From: Thiotrichaceae bacterium | GTDB lineage: Bacteria; Pseudomonadota; Gammaproteobacteria; Beggiatoales; Beggiatoaceae | DNA: 64,000 nucleotides | Direction: 5' to 3' | Assembly (NCBI GenBank): GCA_029939505.1 | Contig: JAOZSV010000001.1 | Location: 1-64,000 of the forward strand | Shown: positions 1 through 9,364 of the stretch, one piece after another | Layout of the letters: every line of letters begins with the position of its first letter | Numbering within the stretch: the first letter of the stretch is position 1 | Notes under the pieces: model-generated | The model's database searches: none | Seen by the model: the letters and a program-made list of their open reading frames with translations, nothing else | Told to the model about the DNA's origin: nothing | Made by a program: the position numbers and the translations under genes

Positions 1-150
1 AGTTAACGAAATTAGAAAAACCTCTGAGGTTTCCAAAACCTCAGAGGTTTAGTTAGCGAAATTAGAAAAACCTCTGAGGTTTCCAAAACCTCAGAGGTTT
101 AGTTAACGAAATTAGAAAAACCTCAGAGGTTTAGTTAGCGAAAAAGTTTA
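1..150. repeat. Tandem 50-bp palindromic repeat
   Basis: A 50-bp unit beginning AGTTARCGAAATTAGAAAAA and carrying the palindrome CCTCTGAGG..CCTCAGAGG occurs at 1-50 and 51-100. A third copy (101-132) has lost 18 bp so that only one arm remains, and a fourth start follows at 133. The remaining DNA to 352 holds no gene; it is AT-rich and probably contains the promoter of the tamB-like gene, but I see no clear -35/-10 pair. Confidence 0.9.
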
Positions 151-352
151 GCTCCAAATCATCATTATAGAATAACGACAATAATTGTATATAATATCTA
201 CAGGCCGATTGCATATAAACAGGGATAAGGCTTTGATGATCAAGTTTATGCAGATGTTGTTTGGGTTTATCCTTGCCTACATAAAATCCATGTAGATTTC
301 GTATCTGAACTTAATTCACATCAACAATGACATAAAACTTTCAAAAACCATT

Positions 353-3300
353 ATGAAACGTTTCCTAAAATACGCACTTTTTTTAATGTTATTACTGCTG
401 TTAATATTTCTTGGCTCCATTGGCGGGGCAATCACCACAGAAAGTGGCTTACGTTTTCTCGTTCAACAAGCTCAACTATGGGTGCCTGGGAAGCTAAAAG
501 TCGATAGCCTAGAAGGGCGGCTCAGGGATAAAGTGAGCATCACTGGTTTATCTTATCAATTTAAAGAGACGGCAGTCAAAGTCGGTTCATTCAAATTGGA
601 TTGGGATGCAGACTCCTTATTGAATGGGCAGGCACATGTGAAAAAACTGCATATTGATCGTATTGAAGTGCATTTGCCCAAAACGGAAGAGGATAAAGAA
701 TCAGAACCGTTCGTACTTCCTGACATCAAATTACCCCTAAAAATTGCCCTTGATGATGTGAAAATAGATCACCTCTCAATTAAAATAGCTGGGGCAGCAC
801 CCTTGATCATTGATAGCATTGAGTTGCAATCAACAACAACTGATGTGTTATCTTTGCAGCATTTACTGGTTAAATCGCCACAGTTTAATGCCAAACTGGT
901 TGGCGATGTCGGTTTAACAGCACCACATACGGTACAGCTTGATTTAGATTGGACAGCTAAATTGCCTGAATTTACTGTTGTTGGAGAGGGCAAGTTGAGC
1001 GGAAATATGCAAAAACTGACGTTAAATCATACAGTTAGCAAGCCGTTGAAAATAAACTTAAAAACGACAGTAAAGGATGTGTTTGGCGCGTTGGATATAG
1101 ATGCGCTGTTGACCTGGCAAGAAATTTATTGGCCCTTAAATCCAGCTGTGCCTAAAGATTATTTAGTCAACAGTCAACAAGGGCGTGTCACCCTTTTAGG
1201 CACATTGGAAAACTATGACTTTAATTTAAGCGCGAAAGTGGCTGGAAAACAGATTCCTGCTGGGCATTGGACTATCGCTGCGCAAGGTAATCAAGAAGAA
1301 ATCACTTTAAAAGAACTCCGCTCGAAGATTTTAAAGGGAGCCATTAGTGCGACGGGTAAAGTCAGTTGGGTACCCAAATTAGTCGCGCAGGTTAATCTCA
1401 ATACCGATAAAATCACGATCAAAGACTTTTGGAAAGAATGGCCTGATCAATTAAGAATCAACAGCCAATTAGTCGCTAACCTAGACGGCGATCATTTTAA
1501 AATCCATCAGTTCGATGTGAATTTACCTCAAACAGCTGCCAAATTATCTTTGAAAGGCGAAGGTATGTTAGCGGGTGAAAAAACGCGGGTAAAAACCGCC
1601 ACTTTGGCATGGCAAGGCGTGCAATGGCCCTTAGTGGGCAAAGAATCTCTTGTTAGCAGTAAAAAGGGAAAGGTGAGTATGATTGGTTCGCCGCAAAATT
1701 ATCGGGTTAATTTGGAGACGCAATTAGCAGGGGCGCAAATTCCACCAGGAGATTTGGCGATTAACGGACATGGTAATTTGCAACAGTTCACGCTGGAATC
1801 ACTCCGCACCGATATTTTAAAAGGGGTAATTAATACAACAGGTAAAATCAGTTGGCAACCTAAATTAGTCGCAGAAGTCAAACTCAATACGGATCAAATC
1901 ACCATAAAAGACTTTTGGAAAGAATGGCCAGATCAATTAAGAATCAATAGCCAATTGGTGGCGAACCTTAACGGTGATCATTTCAAAATCCATCAGTTCG
2001 ATGTGAATTTGCCTCAAACGGCTGCCAAATTATCTCTGAAAGGCGAAGGAATGCTGGCGGGAGAAAAAACCCGTTTAAAAACAGCAATTTTGACATGGCA
2101 AGGCGTACAATGGCCCTTAGTTGGTAATCAATCCATCGTCACCAGCAAAAATGGCTGGGTAAATGTAATTGGCACTCCGCAAAATTACTGTGTTGATTTA
2201 AAAACCCAATTAGCAGGGGCGCAAATTCCACCAGGAGATTTAACAGTCGCCGGGCGCGGTAACTTGCAACAGTTCACGTTAGAATCATTCCGCGCCGACA
2301 TTTTAGAAGGAGTAATCAATACAACGGGTAAAATCAGTTGGAAACCTGAATTAGTCGCAGAAGTCAACCTCAATACGGATCAAATCACCATAAAAGACTT
2401 CTGGAAAGATTGGCCTGATCAATTAAGAATCAATAGCCAATTGGTGGCGAACCTTAAGGGCGAACATTTCAAAATCCACAAGCTCGATGTGAATTTGCCT
2501 CAAACGGCAGCCAAATTATCTCTGAAAGGCGAAGGAATGCTGGCAGGTGAAAAAACACGTTTAAAAACAGCTACTTTAGCATGGACAGGCCTACAATGGC
2601 CCTTAGTCGGCAAAAATCCCCTTGTCACCAGCAAAAAAGGTCAAGTCAATGCTGTTGGCACACCAGAAGATTACCATGTCGATTTTGAGACGCAATTAGC
2701 GGGGGCGCAAATTCCACCGGGACATTTGGCGATTAATGGATACGGCAATTTGCAACAGTTCACGTTAGAATCACTCCGCGCCGATATTTTAGAAGGAGTA
2801 ATCAATACAACGGGCAAAGTCAGTTGGCAACCTGAATTAGTCGCAGAAGTCAACCTCAATACGGAACAAATTACCATAAAAGACTTTTGGAAAGATTGGC
2901 CTGATCAATTAAGAATCAATAGCCAATTGGTGGCGAACCTTAAGGGCGAACATTTCAAAATCCACAAGCTCGATGTGAATTTGCCTCAAACGGCAGCCAA
3001 ATTATCTCTGAAAGGCGAAGGAATGCTGGCAGGTGAAAAAACACGTTTAAAAACAGCTACTTTAGCATGGACAGGCCTACAATGGCCCTTAGTCGGCAAA
3101 AATCCCCTTGTCACCAGCAAAAAAGGTCAAGTCAATGCTGTTGGCACACCAGAAGATTACCATGTCGATTTTGAGACGCAATTAGCGGGGGCGCAAATTC
3201 CACCGGGACATTTGGCGATTAATGGATACGGCAATTTGCAACAGTTCACGTTAGAATCACTCCGCGCCGATATTTTAGAAGGAGTAATCAATACAACGGG

Positions 3301-6274
3301 CAAAGTCAGTTGGCAACCTGAATTAGTCGCAGAAGTCAACCTCAATACGGATCAAATTACCATAAAAGACTTCTGGAAAGAATGGCCTGATCAATTAAGA
3401 ATAAATAGCCAATTGGTGGCGAACCTTAAGGGCGATCATTTCAAAATCCACAAGCTCGATGTGAATTTGCCTCAAACGGCTGCTAAATTATCTCTTCAAG
3501 GAGAAGGATCGCTGGCAGGTAAAACACCTCGTTTTGATGCAACAGTCGCATGGCAAAATGTGCAATGGCCCTTAACAGGCTCACCCGCATTAGTCAACAC
3601 TCAAAAAGGCACTCTCCATGCTTTGGGAACGCCCAATGATTATCAATTAAATTTAAACGCTGATATTCAGGGCAAAGATATACCCGCCGGCTCTTGGAAA
3701 GCGACAGGTTCTGGCAATACCAGCCGTTTCCAATTCAAAAATTTACAGGCGAACATTTTAGAAGGTACGCTTGATTTAACAGGAAAAGTGCGTTGGCAGC
3801 CTGAAATTAATTGGCAAATTGCTTTAAATGGAAAGAATATCAATCCGGGGAGTCAATATTCAGAATGGCCAGGCAAAATCGCGCTAAAAGTTCATAGTAA
3901 AGGTCGCCTCAAAAACGGTCATTTAGAGACGCAAGTCAAATTGAAACATATCAAAGGGCAATTGCGTGAATATCCACTTCACCTGAAAACGGAAGTCGCT
4001 ATTAATAATAATAGCTATAAAATCAATTGGTTAGATTTTAAATTTGGAAAAATACACCTCATGGCTAATGGAAAACTGGGAGAACGCTCAAAATTAGAGT
4101 GGAGTCTTAATGCCCCCGATCTTGCTACCCTATTACCAGAAGCCCAAGGTAGCCTATCTGGAAAAGGCAATTTAACCGGCTCCCTTAACTCACCACATAT
4201 TACCGCCAAGTTAAATGGGAACTCATTGCTTTTTCAAGAGAACAGTTTAAATGCCATCGCTGCGAATATTAATGTCAATCTACACACACAAAAAGAACTC
4301 TTTTTAGAATTGATCGCCACAGATTTTAAACAAGGCGCAACTGAAATTGACACTTTAAGTTTACAAGTTCAAGGAAATTTCACAGCACATCACTTAATTG
4401 CGAGCCTGAAAATGCCCAGAGACGATTTCTCTCTCAAGCTACAAGGCGGTTTTAAAGAATCCCGTTGGCAGGGCAAATTACAAGAATTAACGGCATCAAC
4501 AGCAAAAGTGGGTGATTGGCAATTGCAAGCACCTGCTGATCTGACTCTATCCGCAGAAGAAGCGCGACTGGCTCAGGTTTGCTTACAACAGAGTCAACAT
4601 AAAATATGTACCCAACTCCATTGGCAAAAAACGGCAAAAAGCATGGTGAAAGCCACATTGGAAAACATCTCTTTAGCACTTTTTGATGCCTTTCTGCCCC
4701 CATATTCCAATTTAACCGGTATAATTAATGGAGACTTAGCAACGACTTTACACCCTGATGGGGCGATTAAATCAGACATGGTAATCAATCTCTCACAGGG
4801 CGCATTTAAAACATTTCTAAACAATGAATATAAGGCATTTCCTCATCAAGGCGGGAAATTCAATTTACAAATAACCCAAACGGGTTTAGCAGCTAAACTG
4901 AATTTCGATCTGCTTGAGAAAAGTGGAATACATAGCACATTTCACCTGCCAGGGTTCACTCATCTACCACTGAGCAATAAACAAATTCTCCAAGGAGAAA
5001 TGAAAGCCACTTTTGCTGATTTAGACATTTTACCCATATTCGTTTCCCAAGTTGAAAAAACCAAAGGTGAAATTAATATGGAGTTCAAACTGGGTGGAAT
5101 AATGGAAGCACCAGAAGTACAAGGGCAAATACGGATGAAAAATATTGCAACAGATTTACCAGAATTAGGTTTAGAAATCAAAGCGTTAGATGTAACGATT
5201 CTCGCTGAAAAAGAGAATATCACATTACAAGGCCACCTCAAATCTGGAGAAGGAAAACTCAACCTCAAGGGAACAGCTAAGTTAATCTCTGCGACAGACT
5301 GGAAAGCGAATTTGAACATTGCTGGTAAAAATTTTAAAGTCATTGATACAGCAGATGCTTGGGGAATCGTCTCGCCCAATATTGATGTGAAAGCCGTCCC
5401 TGATCGCGTTGACGTGCGCGGTAAAATCACGATTCCAGAATTAGCCATTACACCGTCTAAAGCAACAAGTGAAGCCGTGGCTACCTCTAAAGATGTCGTT
5501 ATTGTTAATCCAATTGAGTCAGAACCTGAAGAAAAAAAGGGTTCACCAGCCATAGCCATCTCCAGTCACGTCACCATCATTTTAGGCAATAAAGTCACTT
5601 TTGATGGCGCAGGTTTCACAAGCCGTTTTGGTGGGACAGTGATAGCCAGTAACAATCCGGGTAAAATAACCGTTGGCAATGGTGAACTCTATATTATTAA
5701 AGGCCGCTATAACGCTTATGGACAAAACTTAAAAATTGATCGAGGACGCGTATTTTTCAGCGGCGGGCCTATCGAAAATCCCGGTTTAGACATCAAAGCA
5801 TACCGCCGTATCAAACGTAAAGGTAATGATGATGTGATTGCGGGCATACATATACAAGGCACTGCACAATTACCAAAATTAGTTTTATATTCAAAACCCA
5901 CTTATGACGAAAGTAATACCCTGTCTTATATGATACTGGGCAAACCCGTGGCAGAGGTCGGCAAAGGAGAGAGTAATCTCTTATTAAATGCGGCGGCAGC
6001 CTTACCTTTAAAACATGGTGATAAATTAACACAAAAAATGGGGAAACAATTTGGTTTTGATGAAGCCGGTATTTCGACAGAAGACGGTATTGAACAAGCC
6101 GCGTTTGTATTGGGTAAATACCTCCGTCCAGGTTTATATGTCAGCTATGGAATTGGTCTCTTTGACGGTAACAATGTTTTACGAACGCGCTACGAACTCT
6201 CCAAGAGGCTTATGCTAGAAACAGAATTGGGAACAGAAAATGGCGTTGATTTACGCTATTCGCTAGAACGTTAA
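353..6274 (+). CDS. tamB: TamB-like translocation and assembly module protein, repeat-expanded
   Basis: Inner-membrane-anchored periplasmic protein of the TamB/AsmA-like family, which works with TamA (not in the window) in outer-membrane biogenesis and probably bridges the periplasm for lipid transport. A signal anchor lies at about residues 5-27, followed by the usual family opening with VDSLEGRL. The C-terminal DUF490 domain covers about residues 1590-1973 (motifs TVGNGELYIIKGRYNAYG and TLSYMILGKP) and ends in a beta-rich YSLER tail. At 1973 residues it is far longer than the roughly 1260 of E. coli TamB. The excess is explained by five tandem 162-residue blocks, each opening with ITIKDFWKEWPDQLRINSQL, flanked by more divergent versions. 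The family call is firm from the C-terminal domain. The next gene is separated by palindromic repeats, so this is probably a single-gene unit here. Confidence 0.9.
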   Translation: MKRFLKYALFLMLLLLLIFLGSIGGAITTESGLRFLVQQAQLWVPGKLKVDSLEGRLRDKVSITGLSYQFKETAVKVGSFKLDWDADSLLNGQAHVKKLHIDRIEVHLPKTEEDKESEPFVLPDIKLPLKIALDDVKIDHLSIKIAGAAPLIIDSIELQSTTTDVLSLQHLLVKSPQFNAKLVGDVGLTAPHTVQLDLDWTAKLPEFTVVGEGKLSGNMQKLTLNHTVSKPLKINLKTTVKDVFGALDIDALLTWQEIYWPLNPAVPKDYLVNSQQGRVTLLGTLENYDFNLSAKVAGKQIPAGHWTIAAQGNQEEITLKELRSKILKGAISATGKVSWVPKLVAQVNLNTDKITIKDFWKEWPDQLRINSQLVANLDGDHFKIHQFDVNLPQTAAKLSLKGEGMLAGEKTRVKTATLAWQGVQWPLVGKESLVSSKKGKVSMIGSPQNYRVNLETQLAGAQIPPGDLAINGHGNLQQFTLESLRTDILKGVINTTGKISWQPKLVAEVKLNTDQITIKDFWKEWPDQLRINSQLVANLNGDHFKIHQFDVNLPQTAAKLSLKGEGMLAGEKTRLKTAILTWQGVQWPLVGNQSIVTSKNGWVNVIGTPQNYCVDLKTQLAGAQIPPGDLTVAGRGNLQQFTLESFRADILEGVINTTGKISWKPELVAEVNLNTDQITIKDFWKDWPDQLRINSQLVANLKGEHFKIHKLDVNLPQTAAKLSLKGEGMLAGEKTRLKTATLAWTGLQWPLVGKNPLVTSKKGQVNAVGTPEDYHVDFETQLAGAQIPPGHLAINGYGNLQQFTLESLRADILEGVINTTGKVSWQPELVAEVNLNTEQITIKDFWKDWPDQLRINSQLVANLKGEHFKIHKLDVNLPQTAAKLSLKGEGMLAGEKTRLKTATLAWTGLQWPLVGKNPLVTSKKGQVNAVGTPEDYHVDFETQLAGAQIPPGHLAINGYGNLQQFTLESLRADILEGVINTTGKVSWQPELVAEVNLNTDQITIKDFWKEWPDQLRINSQLVANLKGDHFKIHKLDVNLPQTAAKLSLQGEGSLAGKTPRFDATVAWQNVQWPLTGSPALVNTQKGTLHALGTPNDYQLNLNADIQGKDIPAGSWKATGSGNTSRFQFKNLQANILEGTLDLTGKVRWQPEINWQIALNGKNINPGSQYSEWPGKIALKVHSKGRLKNGHLETQVKLKHIKGQLREYPLHLKTEVAINNNSYKINWLDFKFGKIHLMANGKLGERSKLEWSLNAPDLATLLPEAQGSLSGKGNLTGSLNSPHITAKLNGNSLLFQENSLNAIAANINVNLHTQKELFLELIATDFKQGATEIDTLSLQVQGNFTAHHLIASLKMPRDDFSLKLQGGFKESRWQGKLQELTASTAKVGDWQLQAPADLTLSAEEARLAQVCLQQSQHKICTQLHWQKTAKSMVKATLENISLALFDAFLPPYSNLTGIINGDLATTLHPDGAIKSDMVINLSQGAFKTFLNNEYKAFPHQGGKFNLQITQTGLAAKLNFDLLEKSGIHSTFHLPGFTHLPLSNKQILQGEMKATFADLDILPIFVSQVEKTKGEINMEFKLGGIMEAPEVQGQIRMKNIATDLPELGLEIKALDVTILAEKENITLQGHLKSGEGKLNLKGTAKLISATDWKANLNIAGKNFKVIDTADAWGIVSPNIDVKAVPDRVDVRGKITIPELAITPSKATSEAVATSKDVVIVNPIESEPEEKKGSPAIAISSHVTIILGNKVTFDGAGFTSRFGGTVIASNNPGKITVGNGELYIIKGRYNAYGQNLKIDRGRVFFSGGPIENPGLDIKAYRRIKRKGNDDVIAGIHIQGTAQLPKLVLYSKPTYDESNTLSYMILGKPVAEVGKGESNLLLNAAAALPLKHGDKLTQKMGKQFGFDEAGISTEDGIEQAAFVLGKYLRPGLYVSYGIGLFDGNNVLRTRYELSKRLMLETELGTENGVDLRYSLER
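1412..3841 (+). repeat. Five 486-bp in-frame tandem repeats within tamB
   Basis: The coding block starting at ITIKDFW recurs at 1412, 1898, 2384, 2870 and 3356, always 486 bp apart (162 codons). Copies three and four look almost identical at the nucleotide level, so the last duplication is recent. The fifth copy is diverged in its second half, and a diverged half-copy lies just before the first. Confidence 0.95.
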
Positions 6275-6277
6275 AGG

Positions 6278-6375
6278 GTTCCTAGACCTGACAGGTTTTT
6301 GAAACCTGTCAGGTCTGTCGTTTTATTGGTTTCTAGACCTGACAGGTTTTTGAAACTTGTCAGGTCTGTCGTTTC
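6278..6375. repeat. Tandem palindromes after tamB, possible terminator
   Basis: Two 51-bp units carry the inverted repeat GACCTGACAGG..CCTGTCAGGTC. The second has one mismatch in its right arm. The first hairpin lies four bases after the tamB stop and could end transcription. One arm-plus-loop of the same unit recurs at 13451-13483. Confidence 0.85.
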
Positions 6376-6445
6376 TTTTAGTCTGTTTTAACAGACTTGA
6401 ACTGTCAGCCTTGCAATTTATTTCAAGGCGGAATCGTTACGAAAA
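6376..6445. repeat. Dispersed repeat (AGTCTGTTTTAACAGACT type)
   Basis: This segment contains AGTCTGTTTTAACAGACT and a CCTTGAAA/TTTCAAGG-type arm. It recurs upstream of the second trypsin-SIR2 gene (14475-14595) and at 43691-43813. Its presence upstream of both trypsin-SIR2 genes suggests it was copied with the gene. Confidence 0.8.
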
Positions 6446-6502
6446 AAACTTTGTTTCTAAAATGTGAAATTGACTCCAAAAACCCTGAAATACAACTAAA
6501 AC

Positions 6503-8482
6503 ATGCCTAAACCCAACTTAAATAACGCCATCGTTCGCATCCTAATAGAAGACAGCGAACCACGTCAACCATTAGGAGCCGGCTTTTTGGTGTCGTCCCG
6601 CCATATTTTGACGTGCGCTCACGTTATCATCGACGTACTTGATCTCCCAGAAAATACACGCGAAGCACCAGAAGGTCTCATTTATCTTGATTTTCCATTA
6701 CTAGATGATAAACAGACCCTATCCGCAACAGTATATAAATGGTCTCCTGTCAAAGAGAGTGCAAAGGGCGAGTTTGAAGAAGATATTTGTGTTCTTGAAC
6801 TCTCTCCAGAAACCGTTTTACCTAATAAAGCGCAACCAATTCCCATCATTGTTCTTGAGCAGGAGGCCCTTTTTAATGATCGCGCTGTGCGAATGTTCGG
6901 TTTTCCAGAAGACAAAGAAAATGGGGACTGGCTAAACGGAACTTTGCAAGGAACCATCGGGAATGGGAGGGTGCAACTGGAAAGTGAAGTGGGGCGACGG
7001 GGTGTTGCGCCTGGCTTTTCTGGCACAGCGATTTGGGATAAAGAGGAAAACGCCGTCATTGGTATGATGGTAAGTATTTATGCAGGTGAAGTGGATACTT
7101 CCGCTTACATGATACCTGCTTATAAATTTATTGAGGTTTCGCCAGAATTAAAGCAGGTTTGCACCATTATCAAAAAGCGAACCCTTTTGATAGATGGAGT
7201 GCGTCAGTTAGAAACGAAAATGGAAGAGATCACGAAGGAAATAGACGAAGCGCAGCTTTTGGAACGCAACCACGCTTATCCCCAAGCACTTCAACGATGG
7301 AAAAACATTCAATCACTTTTGCCTGATGATATTCGAGCATCAGAAGCGATTCAGGCGTTGGAGGAAAAAATCGCGCTTCAAAAACGGGTGATTGATTTTC
7401 AAACACGTTTGACTAAACATTTTAAGGCATTGGGAGCAACTTATCTCCAAATAGATGTCCGTTTAAGACGCATGAAAAAAGAAGGGGTGGATGACGAAGC
7501 AGAAACCTTGTTAAATTTTATCGAAGAATTTTTAAATCAAGACATTTCTGCCGACGATTTAACTGAATTTTGGTCAATTTTAAACTCACAGCCTTCAAAT
7601 ACAAGGGTTGACGCACTTAATTATCAGACTTTAGCGGAGCGTTTACGACGGGGTAATATTGTGATTTTTTTAGGCAGCGATTTATTGCCCAGTTTTTGTG
7701 ATCAAACCTTATCAAATACTGAAATTGTGAAAGGTTTAGCCGATTTTGTCAAATATCCGAGTTTTAATGGAGATTTTCCAGAAATTTGCGAATACTTTGA
7801 CATGGAACCTAATTTTGGGCGGCAATCATTATCTGATAAATTGCAAACGTTGGTTGAACCTAAAACGTTGGTTGAACCTAAAACGCCGTCTATCGCGCTT
7901 TATCAGTTATTTGCTTTGCTTGAAAAGCCCCTGTTATTGATTTCAGCAACCTATGATACATATCTTGAGCAGAGCTTTCAGGCGTGTAATAAAAAATTTG
8001 TGGTACTGTATCATCATTCTGATAAAAAAAATACAGAGTCCTTATTTCTTGATTATTCTGATAAAACGGAGACTCAACAGAGTTCGAGTGAAAACTTATC
8101 AGAATTGCTCTTATTAGAACAGGGTTATTCGGTTATTTACAAAATTTTAGGACGGGTGGATGGTTCTTCAAATCAGGGGTTAGTTATAGCAGAAAAGGAT
8201 TATTTCACTTTTAATCAGTATCAAGATAAATTGATTCCGAGTTATATTTCGGAATGCTTAAGAACTCAGGGTTTGTTGTTATTGGGTCATCATCCAAAAA
8301 GTTGGGATAAGCGATTGATTCTAAAAATAATTTTAAATAAACGTCCCTATAATGAACCTGCCCTCACCATTTTTCAACAAGCCGATAAATTTGCCAGTTT
8401 ATACTTAAAGAACAAACAGATTGAAAATTATCCGATTGATTTAAAAGTGTTTGTGGAAAATTTGCAGGCGCAATTGTCATAA
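6503..8482 (+). CDS. Trypsin-like serine protease fused to a SIR2-like domain (copy A)
   Basis: Residues 1-215 form a chymotrypsin-fold serine protease with an apparent catalytic triad His40 (LTCAHVI), Asp94 (EEDICVLEL) and Ser173 (PGFSGTAIW). There is no signal peptide, so it is probably cytoplasmic. Residues about 225-360 are helical (a TPR-like ERNHAYPQALQRW segment and a short helical domain) and may be an adaptor. Residues about 374-659 resemble the SIR2-like NAD-binding domains of prokaryotic immune proteins: VIFLGSDLLPS in place of the usual GAG loop, ISATYDTYLE for the TNYD motif, an EKDYFTF segment and a C-terminal LLLGHHPKSWDKRL. The His of the usual LHG motif appears to be Leu (KILGR), so NADase activity is uncertain. 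It lies upstream of a PD-(D/E)XK gene and an nSTAND1-HEAT gene. The protease call is firm; the SIR2 call rests on motif order. Confidence 0.82.
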   Translation: MPKPNLNNAIVRILIEDSEPRQPLGAGFLVSSRHILTCAHVIIDVLDLPENTREAPEGLIYLDFPLLDDKQTLSATVYKWSPVKESAKGEFEEDICVLELSPETVLPNKAQPIPIIVLEQEALFNDRAVRMFGFPEDKENGDWLNGTLQGTIGNGRVQLESEVGRRGVAPGFSGTAIWDKEENAVIGMMVSIYAGEVDTSAYMIPAYKFIEVSPELKQVCTIIKKRTLLIDGVRQLETKMEEITKEIDEAQLLERNHAYPQALQRWKNIQSLLPDDIRASEAIQALEEKIALQKRVIDFQTRLTKHFKALGATYLQIDVRLRRMKKEGVDDEAETLLNFIEEFLNQDISADDLTEFWSILNSQPSNTRVDALNYQTLAERLRRGNIVIFLGSDLLPSFCDQTLSNTEIVKGLADFVKYPSFNGDFPEICEYFDMEPNFGRQSLSDKLQTLVEPKTLVEPKTPSIALYQLFALLEKPLLLISATYDTYLEQSFQACNKKFVVLYHHSDKKNTESLFLDYSDKTETQQSSSENLSELLLLEQGYSVIYKILGRVDGSSNQGLVIAEKDYFTFNQYQDKLIPSYISECLRTQGLLLLGHHPKSWDKRLILKIILNKRPYNEPALTIFQQADKFASLYLKNKQIENYPIDLKVFVENLQAQLS

Positions 8483-8485
8483 AAA

Positions 8486-8516
8486 GAAATCCGATTTTTT
8501 TCAAAAATCGGATTTC
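8486..8516. terminator. Hairpin after trypsin-SIR2 copy A
   Basis: GAAATCCGATTTTT pairs with AAAAATCGGATTTC only a few bases after the stop codon, with T-rich DNA in the loop. It may terminate transcription. The same hairpin family is scattered through the window, for example at 36415-36690. Confidence 0.6.
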
Positions 8517-8595
8517 TATACATGCGAATTAAGAGTTAAAATAGGAGTCCAACTCCAAATCACAAAGTTAATGAGTTTGTAAGAGGAATTGAAAT

Positions 8596-9204
8596 ATGGC
8601 ATTTAGTGATTTTAAAAATATTGCAGAAGTGCAGAAAAAATATCATATCAAATACCATGAAGCCATTTTTCTGGTTACTGAAGAAATACAACCATCAGAA
8701 AACTTTTTAAGTGACTTGGAATTTTATAAAGAAAATATTGATGTTTTTAGTTCAGAAGCCTCACGCTGTGAAATTATCATTTCTCCCCTTTTGAGAGAAG
8801 TGTATAAAAAATATTATTTAAAGTGTTCCTTCTGGATCCAAAAAAGTCTGTCTTATGATGAAACGCTTTCTGGCACACCAGATTATATCTTTTCTGCTCG
8901 TTCTGAGTTAGGTAAGACGGTATTAGAGAAACCAATACTTATTGTCGTTGAAGCAAAAAAAAATGATTTTGAACAAGGTTGGGGGCAATGTTTAGCGGAA
9001 TTAGTTGCTTCGCAAAAAATCAATGATGATTTTGAGCATCCTGTTTATGGAATTGTTACTGATGGTAATTTATGGCAATTTGGAGAATTGAAAAGAGATG
9101 TTTTTGTTAAAGAACCAATCAATTTTACAATTGATAAGTTAAATCAATTGTATGGGGCATTAAATTATGTGGTTCAATTAAGTGGAGAGAGTCCAAACCT
9201 TTAG
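8596..9204 (+). CDS. PD-(D/E)XK nuclease-like protein
   Basis: This 202-residue protein has a restriction-endonuclease-like core: Asp96 in LSGTPDYIFS, then Glu119 and Lys121 in ILIVVEAKKNDF, and a downstream helix QGWGQCLAELVA. This fits the D..ExK arrangement of the PD-(D/E)XK superfamily, as in HsdR N-terminal-like proteins. No helicase or methylase partner is adjacent. The start is supported by AGAGGA about 9 bp upstream. It lies between trypsin-SIR2 copy A and nSTAND1-HEAT copy A, so a part in the same conflict module is possible but inferred. The last codons and the stop are supplied by the first unit of a 28-bp tandem repeat (9191-9302), so the natural C-terminus may have been altered. 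Confidence 0.75.
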   Translation: MAFSDFKNIAEVQKKYHIKYHEAIFLVTEEIQPSENFLSDLEFYKENIDVFSSEASRCEIIISPLLREVYKKYYLKCSFWIQKSLSYDETLSGTPDYIFSARSELGKTVLEKPILIVVEAKKNDFEQGWGQCLAELVASQKINDDFEHPVYGIVTDGNLWQFGELKRDVFVKEPINFTIDKLNQLYGALNYVVQLSGESPNL

Positions 9205-9302
9205 ATTTGGAAGTTGGAGTCCAAACCTTTAGATTTGGAAGTTGGAGTCCAAACCTTTAGATTTGGAAGTTGGAGTCCAAACCTTTAGATTTGGAAGTGA
9301 TT
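9191..9302. repeat. Four 28-bp tandem repeats plus an inverted partner
   Basis: The unit GAGTCCAAACCTTTAGATTT plus GGAAGTTG is repeated four times at exact 28-bp spacing with no spacers. An inverted copy (ATCCAAATCTGAAGGTTTGG) follows at about 9310-9332. The first unit overlaps the end of the preceding gene. Confidence 0.92.
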
Positions 9303-9364
9303 GATATTTAATCCAAATCTGAAGGTTTGGATTCCAATAAATTGAAATTCATTAACCATTCACC

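Noticed and set aside
4960-5559. 199-residue minus-strand ORF inside tamB
   Set aside because: It lies antisense to the conserved DUF490-side coding region of tamB, has no recognisable motif and fits a shadow frame.
6705-6935. Plus-strand ORF of 76 residues, with a near copy at 14852-15082
   Set aside because: Both lie within the trypsin-SIR2 genes in another frame. They look conserved only because the two genes are recent duplicates.
9191-9302. Possible CRISPR array
   Set aside because: The 28-bp units abut with no unique spacers, the unit occurs elsewhere as part of palindromes, and no cas genes are in the window.
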